Shown piece after piece: positions 53,313 to 63,337 of a DNA stretch of 64,000 bases. Made by a program: the position numbers and the translations under genes. This DNA is from Maribacter sp. (lineage in GTDB: Bacteria > Bacteroidota > Bacteroidia > Flavobacteriales > Flavobacteriaceae), in NCBI GenBank assembly GCA_011050675.1, contig DRFI01000029.1:154808-218807 (forward strand), written 5' to 3'. How positions within the stretch are numbered: position 1 is the stretch's first letter; each line of letters opens with the position of its first letter. The notes beneath the pieces were generated by a model. The model had not been told where the DNA came from. It ran no database searches and saw only the letters and a list, made by a program, of their open reading frames with translations.

Positions 53313-54002
53313 TTAAAGAGGTTCGTTTAATAAGTCTAAGAATTCTACGGCATTAGCCTCCATTTTATGAATCACCTTATCCGTTCTGTTCACCAAATGG
53401 TTATAACCTACATAAGCTATAATACCAACTATAAGACCCGCAACAGTAGTTGTCATCGCTGTATAAATACCCGATGCCAATGAACCCATTTCTGCTTGAC
53501 CACCACTACTTGCCATTTCATGAAAAGCTAAGATCATACCAATTACAGTTCCTAAGAAACCAATCATTGGAGCTGCACCGGCTACGGTTGCCAAAACACT
53601 TACATTCTTCTCTAGTTTGTAAACCTCAAGAGTACCTGCATTTTCAATAGCGGTATTTATATCATCTAAAGGCTTCCCTATTCGGGAAACTCCTTTTTCC
53701 GTTAACCTTGCCACCGGTGAATCAGTCTGCGCACATAATAACTTTGCTGCATCTAGTTTACCCGAAGTAACATAATCACGAATTTGATTCATAAAATTCT
53801 TATCTATTTTAGATGCCGCATTTACTGCTAGCAATCGTTCAAAATAGATATATAGAGCAACACCTAACATAATAAACAGTACTGTAATAATAATTACACT
53901 ACCCGCACCCCCGTTAAATATTAAATCTATAACCGAAAGAGTTTTCTCTTCAGACAATAATTCATCGCTCGCATCTTGAGCCAAATCCTGGTATAATAAC
54001 AT
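53313..54002 (-). CDS. exbB: MotA/TolQ/ExbB proton channel family protein
   Basis: The 229-residue protein has three membrane segments (about 35-55, 125-150, 165-190). The conserved core reads VLATVAGAAPMIGFLGTVIGMI and GIYTAMTTTVAGLIVGI, here seen as APMIGFLGTVIGMI and AMTTTVAGLIVG. It powers TonB-dependent import together with ExbD. It is first in the exbB-exbD-tonB-folC unit and 52 bp after nhaD. It may energise the SusC transporter of the neighbouring PUL, but this is general rather than specific. Confidence 0.93.
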   Translation of the reverse strand: MLLYQDLAQDASDELLSEEKTLSVIDLIFNGGAGSVIIITVLFIMLGVALYIYFERLLAVNAASKIDKNFMNQIRDYVTSGKLDAAKLLCAQTDSPVARLTEKGVSRIGKPLDDINTAIENAGTLEVYKLEKNVSVLATVAGAAPMIGFLGTVIGMILAFHEMASSGGQAEMGSLASGIYTAMTTTVAGLIVGIIAYVGYNHLVNRTDKVIHKMEANAVEFLDLLNEPL

Positions 54003-54054
54003 AATATTCTTTAAGTATTGAATTTGCCTTTATAACGATGAATTGCGAATTAAA

Positions 54055-55425
54055 TTATACGTTGAGTACAAAATCTCTTAACAATATAAAAACTATGGCT
54101 CCACTAATAAAACCAACGAATGCCAACCATGCAATTTTTTTAAGATACCAGAAAAAATCAATTTTTTCCATACCCATAGCAACAACACCTGCCGCCGAAC
54201 CAATAATTAACATACTACCACCTGTACCCGCAGAATAAGCAATAAAATGCCAAAGCGGACTATCTAACGGTTCACTAAACATTCCCATACTTGCTGCAAC
54301 CAAAGGAACGTTATCAATAACCGCAGAACCTACTCCAAATAATAATACAACAATATCAGTATTTGGTATAGCCTCATTAAGAGCGCCAGCAGCATTAAAA
54401 AGAATCCCTAATGATTCCATTGCCGCAACTGCCAACAAAATCCCAAGGAAAAATAATATACTCGGTAATTCAATTTTTGATAATGAATGATGAACAGGAC
54501 TATGATGACCCTCGCTATCTTGACCTTCCTGTTCCACAGAAGAAATACTAAATTTCTTATTACTATATATTTCAGCAAAAGTTGCCACTACAGCTAAAGA
54601 TAACATCATACCAACATAAGGTGGTAAATGAGTAACCGTTTTAAAAATTGGAACGAATAAAATAGCTCCAAGACCTAAATACAACATTACACCGCTATAT
54701 TTTGATTTTGCCTTTTCCCCTTCCAACTCGCCATCTATTAACCCTTTAAAAACCTTAAATCTACTTGCAATAACAACAGGTACAATCATACAAACCAACG
54801 AAGGTAAAAGTACGTGAAGTACTAATTGACCCGCACTTACCCTATTTGCAATCCACAACATAGTCGTTGTAACATCACCAATTGGAGACCAAGCTCCACC
54901 AGCGTTAGCCGTTATAACTATCATACCGGCAAACCATAATTTTGTTTCTCTATCCTTAATAACTTTTTGCAGTATTGTTATTAAAACTATAGTAGCTGTA
55001 AGGTTATCAATAATAGCAGATAATATGAAAGCTAATATTGAAAACAACCAAAGTAATTTTCCTTTATCTTTTGTCTTAATAAAGCCTTTAATAGTAGCGA
55101 AACCATCGAAATAATCAATTATTTCCACAATAGTCATAGCCCCTAATAAGAAGAACAGAATTTCAGCAGTTTTACCTAAATGATGCAAAAGAGATTCCTC
55201 CATCATATGCATTTTCTCCTGATGCCCCAAAGACGCAAATCCATCCACTAAACCTTGCTTTGCAGAATCGAACCAATTGGTAAATCCGTCTATATCCAAA
55301 GCAATTAAAGCCCATAATATAGCCATCATGGCTAAAGCTGGTATTAACTTATCAATTTTAAGATTGTGTTCTAAGGTAATGGCAAGATATCCCGCCAAAA
55401 AAACAATAACAATGATGGTTTCCAT
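54055..55425 (-). CDS. nhaD: NhaD-type Na+/H+ antiporter
   Basis: The 456-residue, roughly 12-helix protein belongs to the NhaD ion-transporter family. Blocks include HHLGKTAEILFFLLGAMTIVEIIDYF, AIIDNLTATIVLITIL, ITANAGGAWSPIGDVTTTMLW and the C-terminal GSAVIDNVPLVAASM and GTGGSMLIIGSAAGVVAMG (parts: AIIDNLTATI, GGAWSPIGDVTT). NhaD keeps cytoplasmic Na+ low at alkaline pH, a usual need in marine bacteria. A CAAATATA box (TATATTTG on the minus strand) lies at 55462-55469. Confidence 0.92.
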   Translation of the reverse strand: METIIVIVFLAGYLAITLEHNLKIDKLIPALAMMAILWALIALDIDGFTNWFDSAKQGLVDGFASLGHQEKMHMMEESLLHHLGKTAEILFFLLGAMTIVEIIDYFDGFATIKGFIKTKDKGKLLWLFSILAFILSAIIDNLTATIVLITILQKVIKDRETKLWFAGMIVITANAGGAWSPIGDVTTTMLWIANRVSAGQLVLHVLLPSLVCMIVPVVIASRFKVFKGLIDGELEGEKAKSKYSGVMLYLGLGAILFVPIFKTVTHLPPYVGMMLSLAVVATFAEIYSNKKFSISSVEQEGQDSEGHHSPVHHSLSKIELPSILFFLGILLAVAAMESLGILFNAAGALNEAIPNTDIVVLLFGVGSAVIDNVPLVAASMGMFSEPLDSPLWHFIAYSAGTGGSMLIIGSAAGVVAMGMEKIDFFWYLKKIAWLAFVGFISGAIVFILLRDFVLNV

Positions 55426-55762
55426 TTTCGTTGGTTTTTTAAATAACTAGTTATTAGTTGTCAAATATAGGTTCAAATTCTAAAAAAAATAATCCTTAAA
55501 GATATTTAAAATTGTCTGTGAATTCCTAATGATTTCACAATAATTCTAAAGATACCTGACATCCAAATACTTAAATCATTGCTAATTTAAATTTAACAAG
55601 TTTTTATTGACCTCATTTTAACGCTTAACAAAATGTTAAATATGAAGACTCCATCAACTAAGTAGTAAAGCCCTTAATGAAAACCAACAAAATTGGCGTC
55701 TTTAGTTGAATATTTAACTGGTATATCTTTATCTTTGAGAAGTTAACCTTTATATATATTAG
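55426..55762. other. 337-bp divergent region between nhaD and acyl-CoA dehydrogenase
   Basis: AT-rich, no open frame. It holds a 12-bp palindrome ATAACTAGTTAT (55443-55454), a minus-strand -7-like TATATTTG (55469-55462) that may serve nhaD, and the promoter of the acyl-CoA dehydrogenase on the plus strand (55706-55737). Confidence 0.5.
55706..55737 (+). promoter_or_regulatory. Promoter of the acyl-CoA dehydrogenase gene
   Basis: TTG at 55706-55708, a 21-bp spacer and TATCTTTG at 55730-55737 match the Bacteroidota promoter consensus, 25 bp before the ATG. Confidence 0.55.
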
Positions 55763-56902
55763 ATGGATTTTTCATTAAATGAAGAACAAAAACTTATACA
55801 ACAAGCTGCACGTGATTTTGCTCAAACAGAGTTATTACCAGAGGTAATTGAACGTGACGATGCGCAAAGATTTCCTAAAGAGGAAGTTAAAAAATTGGGC
55901 GAGCTTGGATTTCTTGGGATGATGGTTGACCCTAAATATGGCGGTAGTGGCTTAGACACACTTTCATACGTTTTAGCCATGGAAGAAATTTCAAAAATTG
56001 ACGCCTCTACTTCTGTAGTTATGTCTGTCAATAATTCTTTGGTATGCTGGGGGTTAGAAAAATATGGCTCCGAAGCTCAAAAAGAAAAATATCTCACCAA
56101 ATTATCTACGGGAGAACAAATTGGAGCATTCTGCCTTTCTGAACCCGAAGCAGGTAGTGATGCTACTTCACAGAAAACCACAGCAATTGACATGGGCGAC
56201 CATTATATTGTCAATGGAACTAAAAACTGGATTACCAACGGTAGCACAGCAAGCACCTATATTGTAATAGCACAAACTGACAAAGACAAAAAACACAGAG
56301 GTATCAATGCATTAATTATAGAAAAAGGTGCGCCTGGTTTTGAAATTGGCCCTAAAGAAAATAAACTTGGCATAAGAGGTAGCGATACACATTCCCTTAT
56401 ATTCAATGACGTTAAAGTACCAAAAGATAATAGAATAGGTGAAGATGGCTTTGGTTTTAAGTTTGCGATGAAAACATTGGCTGGCGGTAGAATAGGCATT
56501 GCCGCCCAAGCTTTAGGTATTGCTGCAGGAGCATATGAACTAGCTTTGAAATATTCTAAAGTGCGTAAAGCTTTTGGTACGGAAATTAGCAATCACCAAG
56601 CAATCGCCTTTAAACTGGCAGATATGCATACCGAAATTCAAGCAGCAAGATTACTTGTTTATCAATCAGCTTTAGACAAAGACAACGGAAGAGATTACGA
56701 CCTTTCAGGAGCTATGGCAAAATTATATGCATCTAAAGTTGCCATGGAAACCTCAGTTGAAGCCGTACAAATACATGGAGGTAATGGCTTTGTTAAAGAT
56801 TACCACGTTGAGAGATTAATGAGAGACGCAAAGATTACTCAGATTTACGAAGGCACTTCTGAAATTCAAAAAATTGTAATTTCAAGGAGTATTTTAAAGT
56901 AA
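55763..56902 (+). CDS. Acyl-CoA dehydrogenase
   Basis: The 379-residue flavoenzyme introduces the alpha-beta double bond in acyl-CoA and gives its electrons to ETF. Signatures are FCLSEPEAGSDATS, NGTKNWITNG, the FAD-binding AGGRIGIAAQALGIAAGAYE, FGTEISNHQAIAFKLADM, QIHGGNGFVKDYHVERLMRDAKI and IYEGTSEIQKIVI, which carries the catalytic Glu of short-chain/butyryl types. Size and motifs suggest a short/medium-chain enzyme; chain-length preference is not decidable. ETF genes lie at 10137-11883. A hairpin terminator follows. Confidence 0.95.
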   Translation: MDFSLNEEQKLIQQAARDFAQTELLPEVIERDDAQRFPKEEVKKLGELGFLGMMVDPKYGGSGLDTLSYVLAMEEISKIDASTSVVMSVNNSLVCWGLEKYGSEAQKEKYLTKLSTGEQIGAFCLSEPEAGSDATSQKTTAIDMGDHYIVNGTKNWITNGSTASTYIVIAQTDKDKKHRGINALIIEKGAPGFEIGPKENKLGIRGSDTHSLIFNDVKVPKDNRIGEDGFGFKFAMKTLAGGRIGIAAQALGIAAGAYELALKYSKVRKAFGTEISNHQAIAFKLADMHTEIQAARLLVYQSALDKDNGRDYDLSGAMAKLYASKVAMETSVEAVQIHGGNGFVKDYHVERLMRDAKITQIYEGTSEIQKIVISRSILK

Positions 56903-56919
56903 ATTCATAAAAATAACAC

Positions 56920-56948
56920 AGTCACCCCTGTTTTTAATAGGGGTGACT
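56920..56948 (+). terminator. Terminator after acyl-CoA dehydrogenase
   Basis: Perfect 10-bp stem AGTCACCCCT/AGGGGTGACT with a 9-base loop. The T-run after it is short (TTTCATTT). Confidence 0.7.
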
Positions 56949-57069
56949 TTCATTTAAGGCAACATACACTTTGTTACACTCCAAATAAAGTTGAGCTTAA
57001 TTGTTAGAAAGCAACAAAAACTACAACCCACCCCCTATACTCATACTATATTTACCATATATTAACTTA

Positions 57070-57090
57070 AATTTATCAATCTGATAAATT
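57070..57090. promoter_or_regulatory. Inverted repeat upstream of gltB
   Basis: AATTTATCA and TGATAAATT flank a 3-base spacer, 132 bp before the gltB ATG. It may be an operator for nitrogen control; no regulator is identifiable. Confidence 0.35.
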
Positions 57091-57222
57091 GAAGGTTTTA
57101 AAAATCCATAATTATCGATTTTTTAAGCTTTTATTTATTTCGTTGAGTTTTTTATTTGAATTTGTTTAAATCACTGAATATAATTCAATTAAATTAATAT
57201 TTTTGAATAAATACCACAAAGG

Positions 57223-60200
57223 ATGACACTGAAGAAGCAAGGATTATATCTACCGGAATTTGAACATGATAACTGTGGGGCTGGATTTATATGCAGTCTT
57301 AAAGGAAAGAAGTCCAACGACATTATACATAAAGCGTTGGAAATACTTGAACGATTAGAACACAGAGGTGCAGTTAGTGCAGACGGTAAAACAGGAGATG
57401 GAGCAGGTATATTAATTGATATTCCTCACGATTTTTTTCAGGCTGTTTGTAACTTTGAATTGCCAAAAGTAGGCGATTATGCTGTCGGTAATATATTCTT
57501 TCCTCGTAAAGAGAATCAACGTGATTTCTGTATTTCAGTTTTTGAAGAGAATATTAAAAAACAGGGATTAAAATTACTTGGATGGAGAGATGTTCCTGTT
57601 AATAGATCAATCCCTGGTAGAATTGCTTCAGAAACAGAACCTTTTGTAAAGCAAATATTTGTTGCAAAAGAAAATGAAGAACAAGAATACTTCGATTTCA
57701 ACCTAAAACTATTCATAGCAAGAAAAGTTACTGAGCATACTATAATAGCTTCTAAATTATCTGAAAGCAAATTTTTCTACGTTCCTAGCTTATCTACCAA
57801 AATAATAATATTTAAAGGACTATTGATGCCATTGGATATTAGCCTTTATTACTCGGACTTAATGGATTCCAGAGTAGTAACTAGATTAGCCTTGGTTCAC
57901 CAACGTTTCTCTACAAACACTTTTCCTACTTGGGATTTGGCGCAACCTTTTAGATACATGTGCCATAATGGTGAAATAAACACCTTAAGAGGAAATGTTT
58001 CTAGAATGTTCTCCAGAGAGGAATTACTGGAAAGTGATATGTTTGGAGATGAAATTAAAAATGTTCTTCCAATAATATTACCAGGTAAATCAGATTCAGC
58101 TACAATGGACATGGTAGTTGAGCTATTATTAATGACCGGTAGATCACTGCCAGAAGTTATGATGGTATTAGTACCTGAAGCATGGGAGAAAAATACAGAA
58201 ATGTCAGAGGCTAAAAGATCATTCTATGAATATCATTCATGTATGATGGAACCTTGGGATGGACCAGCTTCAATACCCTTCACCGATGGTAATTTTATTG
58301 GTGCTGTATTAGACAGAAACGGCTTAAGACCTTCACGATACACAGTAACAAAAGATGACTATGTAGTTATGTCATCTGAAACGGGTGTTGTTGATATAAC
58401 TCCAGAAAATGTAGAGTTTCATGGAAGATTACAGCCAGGTAAGATGTTCTTGGTGAATATGGAAGAGGGTAGAATTATAAATGATGAAGAGATAAAGGAA
58501 AATATAGCCCAAAGATTCCCTTATAAAAAATGGCTAGAAGATAACTTAGTTCATTTAAAAGACATCCCTTATAATGATTGTCCTTTATTTTTAGGTGAAG
58601 AAACGCTTGAAAAGAGAAAATCGGTATTTGGTTATACTTTAGAGGATATAAATACTATTGTTCTCCCAATGGCTAAGGCAGGTAAAGAGCCTATCGGATC
58701 AATGGGCTCAGACACCCCTATTGCCGTGTTATCGCAAAGACCTCAATTAATATATAATTATTTTAAACAATTATTTGCTCAGGTCACCAACCCACCACTG
58801 GATGGTATTCGTGAAGAATTAATTACAGATATAAGTTTAACACTAGGTAGTGACCATAACATATTTGAGTTCTCTGAATTGCACTGTAGAAAACTTAAAA
58901 TTCAAAACCCTGTTATCTCTAAAGAGGATTTAGACAAAATTAAAAATTACGATGTAAGTCCTGATTACAAAGTAGTTTCTATACCTATGCTTTATTCTAT
59001 TAAGCAAGGACATAATGGACTTGAAGATGCTTTACAATCTTTATTGGATGAAGCATCTAAATCGGTTGATGAAGGAGCAAACATTATCATTCTATCTGAT
59101 AGAAATATAAACGAAGAGATGGCGCCTATTCCTGCTTTGTTAGCTTGTTCTTTTGTAAACAGTGGATTACAAAAACTAGGAAAACGTTCTAAATTAAGTG
59201 TCATCATCGAATCTGCAGAACCTCGTGAAGTGCATCATTTCGCTTTATTATTTGGTTTTGGGGCTAGTGCAATTAACCCTTACTTGGTTAATGAGATTAT
59301 AGCAGAGCAAATAGAGGAACATGATATTACCGATATTTCTTTCGATGAAGCCATTAAAAATTACAATAAAGCTATTGGGAAAGGAATTTTAAAGGTGATG
59401 AACAAAATCGGTATTTCTACTCTTAACTCTTATCGTGGTTCTCAACTTTTTGAATGTATAGGTATCAATACAAAGGTGGTTGACAAATACTTTCCAAATA
59501 CACCAACACGTATTCAAGGTATAGGTCTTTACCAAATAGAAAAAGAAATAGCATTACGTCATCATAAAACATTTAGTAAAAAACAAGTAGCCGCTAATCT
59601 AGATTTAGAAATAGGTGGCGAATATAGATGGAGAAGAGACGGTGAAAAACACATGTTTAATCCGTTATCAATTGCTAAACTTCAAAAATCGGTTCGTAAT
59701 AATGAACCAGACACTTATAAGGAGTATTCAAGTATGGTTAATGAGCAATCAAAAAACCTTATGACGATAAGAGGTCTTTTTGAATTCTCAAATTACGACC
59801 CAATTCCTTTAGAAGATGTTGAACCATGGACAGAAATTGTAAAAAGGTTTAAAACCGGAGCAATGTCTTATGGCTCGATCAGTAAGGAAGCTCATGAAAA
59901 TTTAGCAATTGCCATGAACCGTATTGGCGGTAAAAGTAATTCAGGCGAAGGTGGAGAGGACGAAAATAGATTCTACAAAAACTCCACAGGTGACTGGAGA
60001 AATAGTGCAATTAAACAAGTTGCATCTGGTAGGTTTGGCGTTACTTCTAATTACTTAACAAACGCTAAGGAAATACAAATTAAAATGGCACAAGGGGCCA
60101 AACCTGGTGAAGGAGGACAATTACCTGGACCAAAAGTAAATCCTGAAATAGCAAAAACTAGAAATTCAACTCCTTATGTAGGTTTAATATCACCACCGCC

Positions 60201-61731
60201 ACATCACGATATTTATTCTATCGAAGATTTATCTCAACTTATTTACGATTTAAAATCTGCAAATAGAAAAGCAAGAATCAATGTTAAATTAGTATCAGAA
60301 GTAGGTGTAGGTACAGTTGCTGCCGGTGTTGCAAAAGCAAAAGCAGATGTAGTTTTAGTTTCTGGTTTTGATGGAGGAACGGGAGCATCTCCTTTAACTT
60401 CTCTAAAACATTGTGGATTACCGTGGGAACTTGGTATTGCTGAAGCACAACAAACTCTTGTATTAAATGATTTAAGAAATAGAATTGTTCTTGAATGTGA
60501 TGGTCAATTAAAAACCGGTAGAGATGTTGCTATTGCATGTCTTTTAGGTGCAGAAGAATTTGGTTTTGCAACAGCGCCTTTAGTAGCTTCAGGATGTATA
60601 ATGATGCGTGTTTGTCATTTAAACACTTGCCCAGTTGGTATTGCAACTCAAAATCCTGAATTAAGAAAGAAGTTCAAAGGAAAGCCAGAACACGTAGTTA
60701 ACTACATGTATTTTGTAGCACAAGAATTACGTGAAATAATGGCTCAATTAGGATTTAAGACTATTAATGAAATGGTCGGTCAAGTTCAAAAATTAGATAG
60801 AAAAAAGGTTATTGATCATTACAAGGCGGCTGGTATAGACTTAACTCCAATATTACATCAAGTTGATGTTCCAAAAGGAACTAAATTTTATAATACCGAA
60901 AAGCAAAAACACGATATAGATAAATCTATCGAGTTTGATATTATTGCAAAAGCTAATCCTTCTCTATTCAGAAAAGAGAAACTTATTTTAGATTATCCTA
61001 TTTGCAATACAGATCGTGCAGTTGGCGCAATAATTAGTAATGAAATCTCTAAGACCTACGGGGCAGAAGGATTACCTATAAATACTTTAAGACTTAATTT
61101 TACTGGATCTGCAGGTCAAAGTTTTGGTGCATTTGCAACAAGAGGATTAACTATGATTGTTAATGGAAACACTAATGATTATTTGGGAAAAGGACTTTCA
61201 GGTGCCAAATTAGTTATCAAAGTTCCAGAAAAATCAACTATTGTTCCAGAAGACAATGTAATTACAGGAAACGTTACATTATATGGAGCAACTGCCGGTA
61301 GAGCTTACATTAATGGTAAAGCAGGAGAACGTTTTTGTGTTCGTAATTCGGGCGCAAAAGCTGTAGTAGAAGGTATTGGTGATCACGGTTGTGAATATAT
61401 GACTGGTGGTGTTGCCGTTATTCTTGGTGAAGTAGGAAGAAATTTTGGAGCTGGGATGAGTGGCGGAATAGCCTACGTTTTAGACAATAATAAAACATTT
61501 AAAAAACGTTGTAGTCCGGAAGGATTAAACCTTTTAGAAGTAAAAGAAACTAGCGATATTAAACAACTGAAAGATTTAATAGAAAGCCATTACAACTCAA
61601 CATCAAGTCCTTTAGCTCAACGTATTTTAGAAAACTGGGAATCATACTTACCTAAATTCGTTAAGGTCTTACCTGAAGAATACAGACAAGCTTTAATCAG
61701 ATTAGAAGAAGAAAATTTACAAACTATTTAA
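57223..61731 (+). CDS. gltB: Glutamate synthase, large subunit
   Basis: The 1502-residue subunit has the full GOGAT order. The N-terminal Ntn glutaminase begins at the catalytic Cys18 in FEHDNCGAGF after a short propeptide. The central domain follows, then the FMN-binding synthase domain (about 850-1220; GAMSYGSISKEAHENLA, GGEDENRF, PPPHHDIYSIEDLSQLI, GFDGGTGASPLTS). The 3Fe-4S cysteines lie in CIMMRVCHLNTCPVG. The C-terminal GXGXG beta-helix (about 1240-1480) contains GDHGCEYMTGGVAVILG. It makes two glutamates from glutamine and 2-oxoglutarate with electrons from GltD. gltD follows after 9 bp. Confidence 0.97.
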   Translation: MTLKKQGLYLPEFEHDNCGAGFICSLKGKKSNDIIHKALEILERLEHRGAVSADGKTGDGAGILIDIPHDFFQAVCNFELPKVGDYAVGNIFFPRKENQRDFCISVFEENIKKQGLKLLGWRDVPVNRSIPGRIASETEPFVKQIFVAKENEEQEYFDFNLKLFIARKVTEHTIIASKLSESKFFYVPSLSTKIIIFKGLLMPLDISLYYSDLMDSRVVTRLALVHQRFSTNTFPTWDLAQPFRYMCHNGEINTLRGNVSRMFSREELLESDMFGDEIKNVLPIILPGKSDSATMDMVVELLLMTGRSLPEVMMVLVPEAWEKNTEMSEAKRSFYEYHSCMMEPWDGPASIPFTDGNFIGAVLDRNGLRPSRYTVTKDDYVVMSSETGVVDITPENVEFHGRLQPGKMFLVNMEEGRIINDEEIKENIAQRFPYKKWLEDNLVHLKDIPYNDCPLFLGEETLEKRKSVFGYTLEDINTIVLPMAKAGKEPIGSMGSDTPIAVLSQRPQLIYNYFKQLFAQVTNPPLDGIREELITDISLTLGSDHNIFEFSELHCRKLKIQNPVISKEDLDKIKNYDVSPDYKVVSIPMLYSIKQGHNGLEDALQSLLDEASKSVDEGANIIILSDRNINEEMAPIPALLACSFVNSGLQKLGKRSKLSVIIESAEPREVHHFALLFGFGASAINPYLVNEIIAEQIEEHDITDISFDEAIKNYNKAIGKGILKVMNKIGISTLNSYRGSQLFECIGINTKVVDKYFPNTPTRIQGIGLYQIEKEIALRHHKTFSKKQVAANLDLEIGGEYRWRRDGEKHMFNPLSIAKLQKSVRNNEPDTYKEYSSMVNEQSKNLMTIRGLFEFSNYDPIPLEDVEPWTEIVKRFKTGAMSYGSISKEAHENLAIAMNRIGGKSNSGEGGEDENRFYKNSTGDWRNSAIKQVASGRFGVTSNYLTNAKEIQIKMAQGAKPGEGGQLPGPKVNPEIAKTRNSTPYVGLISPPPHHDIYSIEDLSQLIYDLKSANRKARINVKLVSEVGVGTVAAGVAKAKADVVLVSGFDGGTGASPLTSLKHCGLPWELGIAEAQQTLVLNDLRNRIVLECDGQLKTGRDVAIACLLGAEEFGFATAPLVASGCIMMRVCHLNTCPVGIATQNPELRKKFKGKPEHVVNYMYFVAQELREIMAQLGFKTINEMVGQVQKLDRKKVIDHYKAAGIDLTPILHQVDVPKGTKFYNTEKQKHDIDKSIEFDIIAKANPSLFRKEKLILDYPICNTDRAVGAIISNEISKTYGAEGLPINTLRLNFTGSAGQSFGAFATRGLTMIVNGNTNDYLGKGLSGAKLVIKVPEKSTIVPEDNVITGNVTLYGATAGRAYINGKAGERFCVRNSGAKAVVEGIGDHGCEYMTGGVAVILGEVGRNFGAGMSGGIAYVLDNNKTFKKRCSPEGLNLLEVKETSDIKQLKDLIESHYNSTSSPLAQRILENWESYLPKFVKVLPEEYRQALIRLEEENLQTI

Positions 61732-61740
61732 AATCGGAAT

Positions 61741-63207
61741 ATGGGAAAGATAACAGGATTTTTGGAATTCGATAGAAAAATTGAATCATACGAACCGGTT
61801 GAAGAACGTTTAAAAAATTATAAAGAATTTACAGTACCACTTCCTGAAAAGGAACTAAAAGAGCAAGGTGCTCGTTGTATGGATTGTGGTATTCCTTTTT
61901 GTCATAGTGGTTGTCCTTTAGGAAATTTAATTCCTGATTTTAACGATGCGGTATACAGAAGTAAATGGGAAAAAGCTAGTGAAATATTACATTCAACTAA
62001 TAATTTTCCTGAATTTACAGGAAGATTATGCCCAGCCCCATGTGAAGAAGCTTGTGTTTTAGGAATAAATGAAGACCCTGTAAGTATCGAAAATATTGAA
62101 AAGAATATTGTAGAGACTGCATTCAAAAAAGGATGGATTATTGCCCAACCCCCATTAAATAGAACCGGTAAAAAGATTGCTGTAGTTGGATCTGGTCCTG
62201 CTGGATTAGCGACCGCACAACAATTAAACAGGGCAGGACACAATGTTACGGTTTTTGAACGTGATGAAAAGCCTGGTGGATTATTACGCTATGGTATTCC
62301 AGATTTTAAAATGGAAAAAAATGTTATTGATAGACGTTTAGAAGTCCTTAAAGAAGAAGGGATAACCTTTGCATGTGGAGTTCACATAGGTGTAGATATA
62401 CAAGCAGACAAACTTAAAGAAGATTATGATGCTATCGTGCTAACAGGCGGTGCTACCATTAGAAGGAATCTCCCTATAGAAGGTTCAGATCTAAAAGGTG
62501 TGGTCCAAGCGATGGATTTTTTAGGTCAAAATAATAGACGTGTAGACGGTATTAAAGATTTAGGTAAAGAAATTAAGGCTACAAGTAAAGATGTAGTTGT
62601 TATTGGCGGTGGAGATACTGGTTCTGATTGTATTGGTACTTCTTTTCGTCATGGAGCAACATCTGTTTCAAATTTCGAAATTATGCCAATGGGTACTGCT
62701 GAAAGGCCAGAAGGTCAACCCTGGCCATTTTGGCCTATGAGACTTAGAACAAGTTCTTCTCATAAAGAAGGTGCTGAACGTTTCTTTAGTATATCTACCA
62801 AGAAATTTATCGGTGATAAAGAAGGTAATTTGACAGGATTAATTACTTCGGAAATCGAATGGATTAAAACACCAGGACAACGCCCACAGCTTAAAGAAGT
62901 AAAAGGAACGGAAAAAGAATGGAAATGTGAATTGGCATTATTGGCTTTAGGCTTCACAGGTTCTGAAAATACTGTTGCTAGCCAATTAGGTTTAGAAATG
63001 GATGCTAGAACAAATATTAAAGCATCTGAAAATAATTACAAAACCAATGTTGCAGGTGTATTTGCTGCAGGTGATCAAAGAAGAGGTCAATCTCTTATTG
63101 TTTGGGCAATTTCAGAAGGTAGGCAAGCCGCATATCATGTTGATAAGTATTTAATGGGAGATTCGGCATTACCCCTTAAAGGTGAAGGAGATTTACCAAG
63201 AGTATAA
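61741..63207 (+). CDS. gltD: Glutamate synthase, small subunit (NADPH-binding)
   Basis: The 488-residue subunit brings electrons from NAD(P)H to GltB. The N-terminal iron-sulfur domain has CMDCGIPFCHSGCPLGN and CPAPCEEACVLG, FAD binds at VVGSGPAGLATAQQL, and the nucleotide site is IGGGDTGSDCIG. The late FAAGDQRRGQSLIVWAISEGR block is also typical. It is co-transcribed with gltB and followed by a strong terminator. Confidence 0.97.
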   Translation: MGKITGFLEFDRKIESYEPVEERLKNYKEFTVPLPEKELKEQGARCMDCGIPFCHSGCPLGNLIPDFNDAVYRSKWEKASEILHSTNNFPEFTGRLCPAPCEEACVLGINEDPVSIENIEKNIVETAFKKGWIIAQPPLNRTGKKIAVVGSGPAGLATAQQLNRAGHNVTVFERDEKPGGLLRYGIPDFKMEKNVIDRRLEVLKEEGITFACGVHIGVDIQADKLKEDYDAIVLTGGATIRRNLPIEGSDLKGVVQAMDFLGQNNRRVDGIKDLGKEIKATSKDVVVIGGGDTGSDCIGTSFRHGATSVSNFEIMPMGTAERPEGQPWPFWPMRLRTSSSHKEGAERFFSISTKKFIGDKEGNLTGLITSEIEWIKTPGQRPQLKEVKGTEKEWKCELALLALGFTGSENTVASQLGLEMDARTNIKASENNYKTNVAGVFAAGDQRRGQSLIVWAISEGRQAAYHVDKYLMGDSALPLKGEGDLPRV

Positions 63208-63229
63208 TACATACTTTCAAAAGTTATGA

Positions 63230-63260
63230 AAACACACAACAAATGTTGTGTGTTTTTTTT
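63230..63260 (+). terminator. Rho-independent terminator after gltD
   Basis: Stem AACACACAAC/GTTGTGTGTT with a 4-base loop and an eight-T tail, 23 bp past the gltD stop codon. Confidence 0.9.
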
Positions 63261-63337
63261 TACCTCAATTTTTACAAATACAGTATAGTAAATTGATGGT
63301 ATAGTTCTTGATCTTAAAAAAATTATGGTGCTAATGT

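Larger units (their letters stand above)
56903..57222. other. 320-bp region upstream of gltB
   Basis: AT-rich, no gene. It contains the acyl-CoA dehydrogenase terminator (56920-56948) and an inverted repeat at 57070-57090. A TATTTTTG at 57198-57205 resembles a -7 box but lies only 18 bp from the gltB ATG and has no matching -33, so the gltB promoter is uncertain. Confidence 0.5.
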
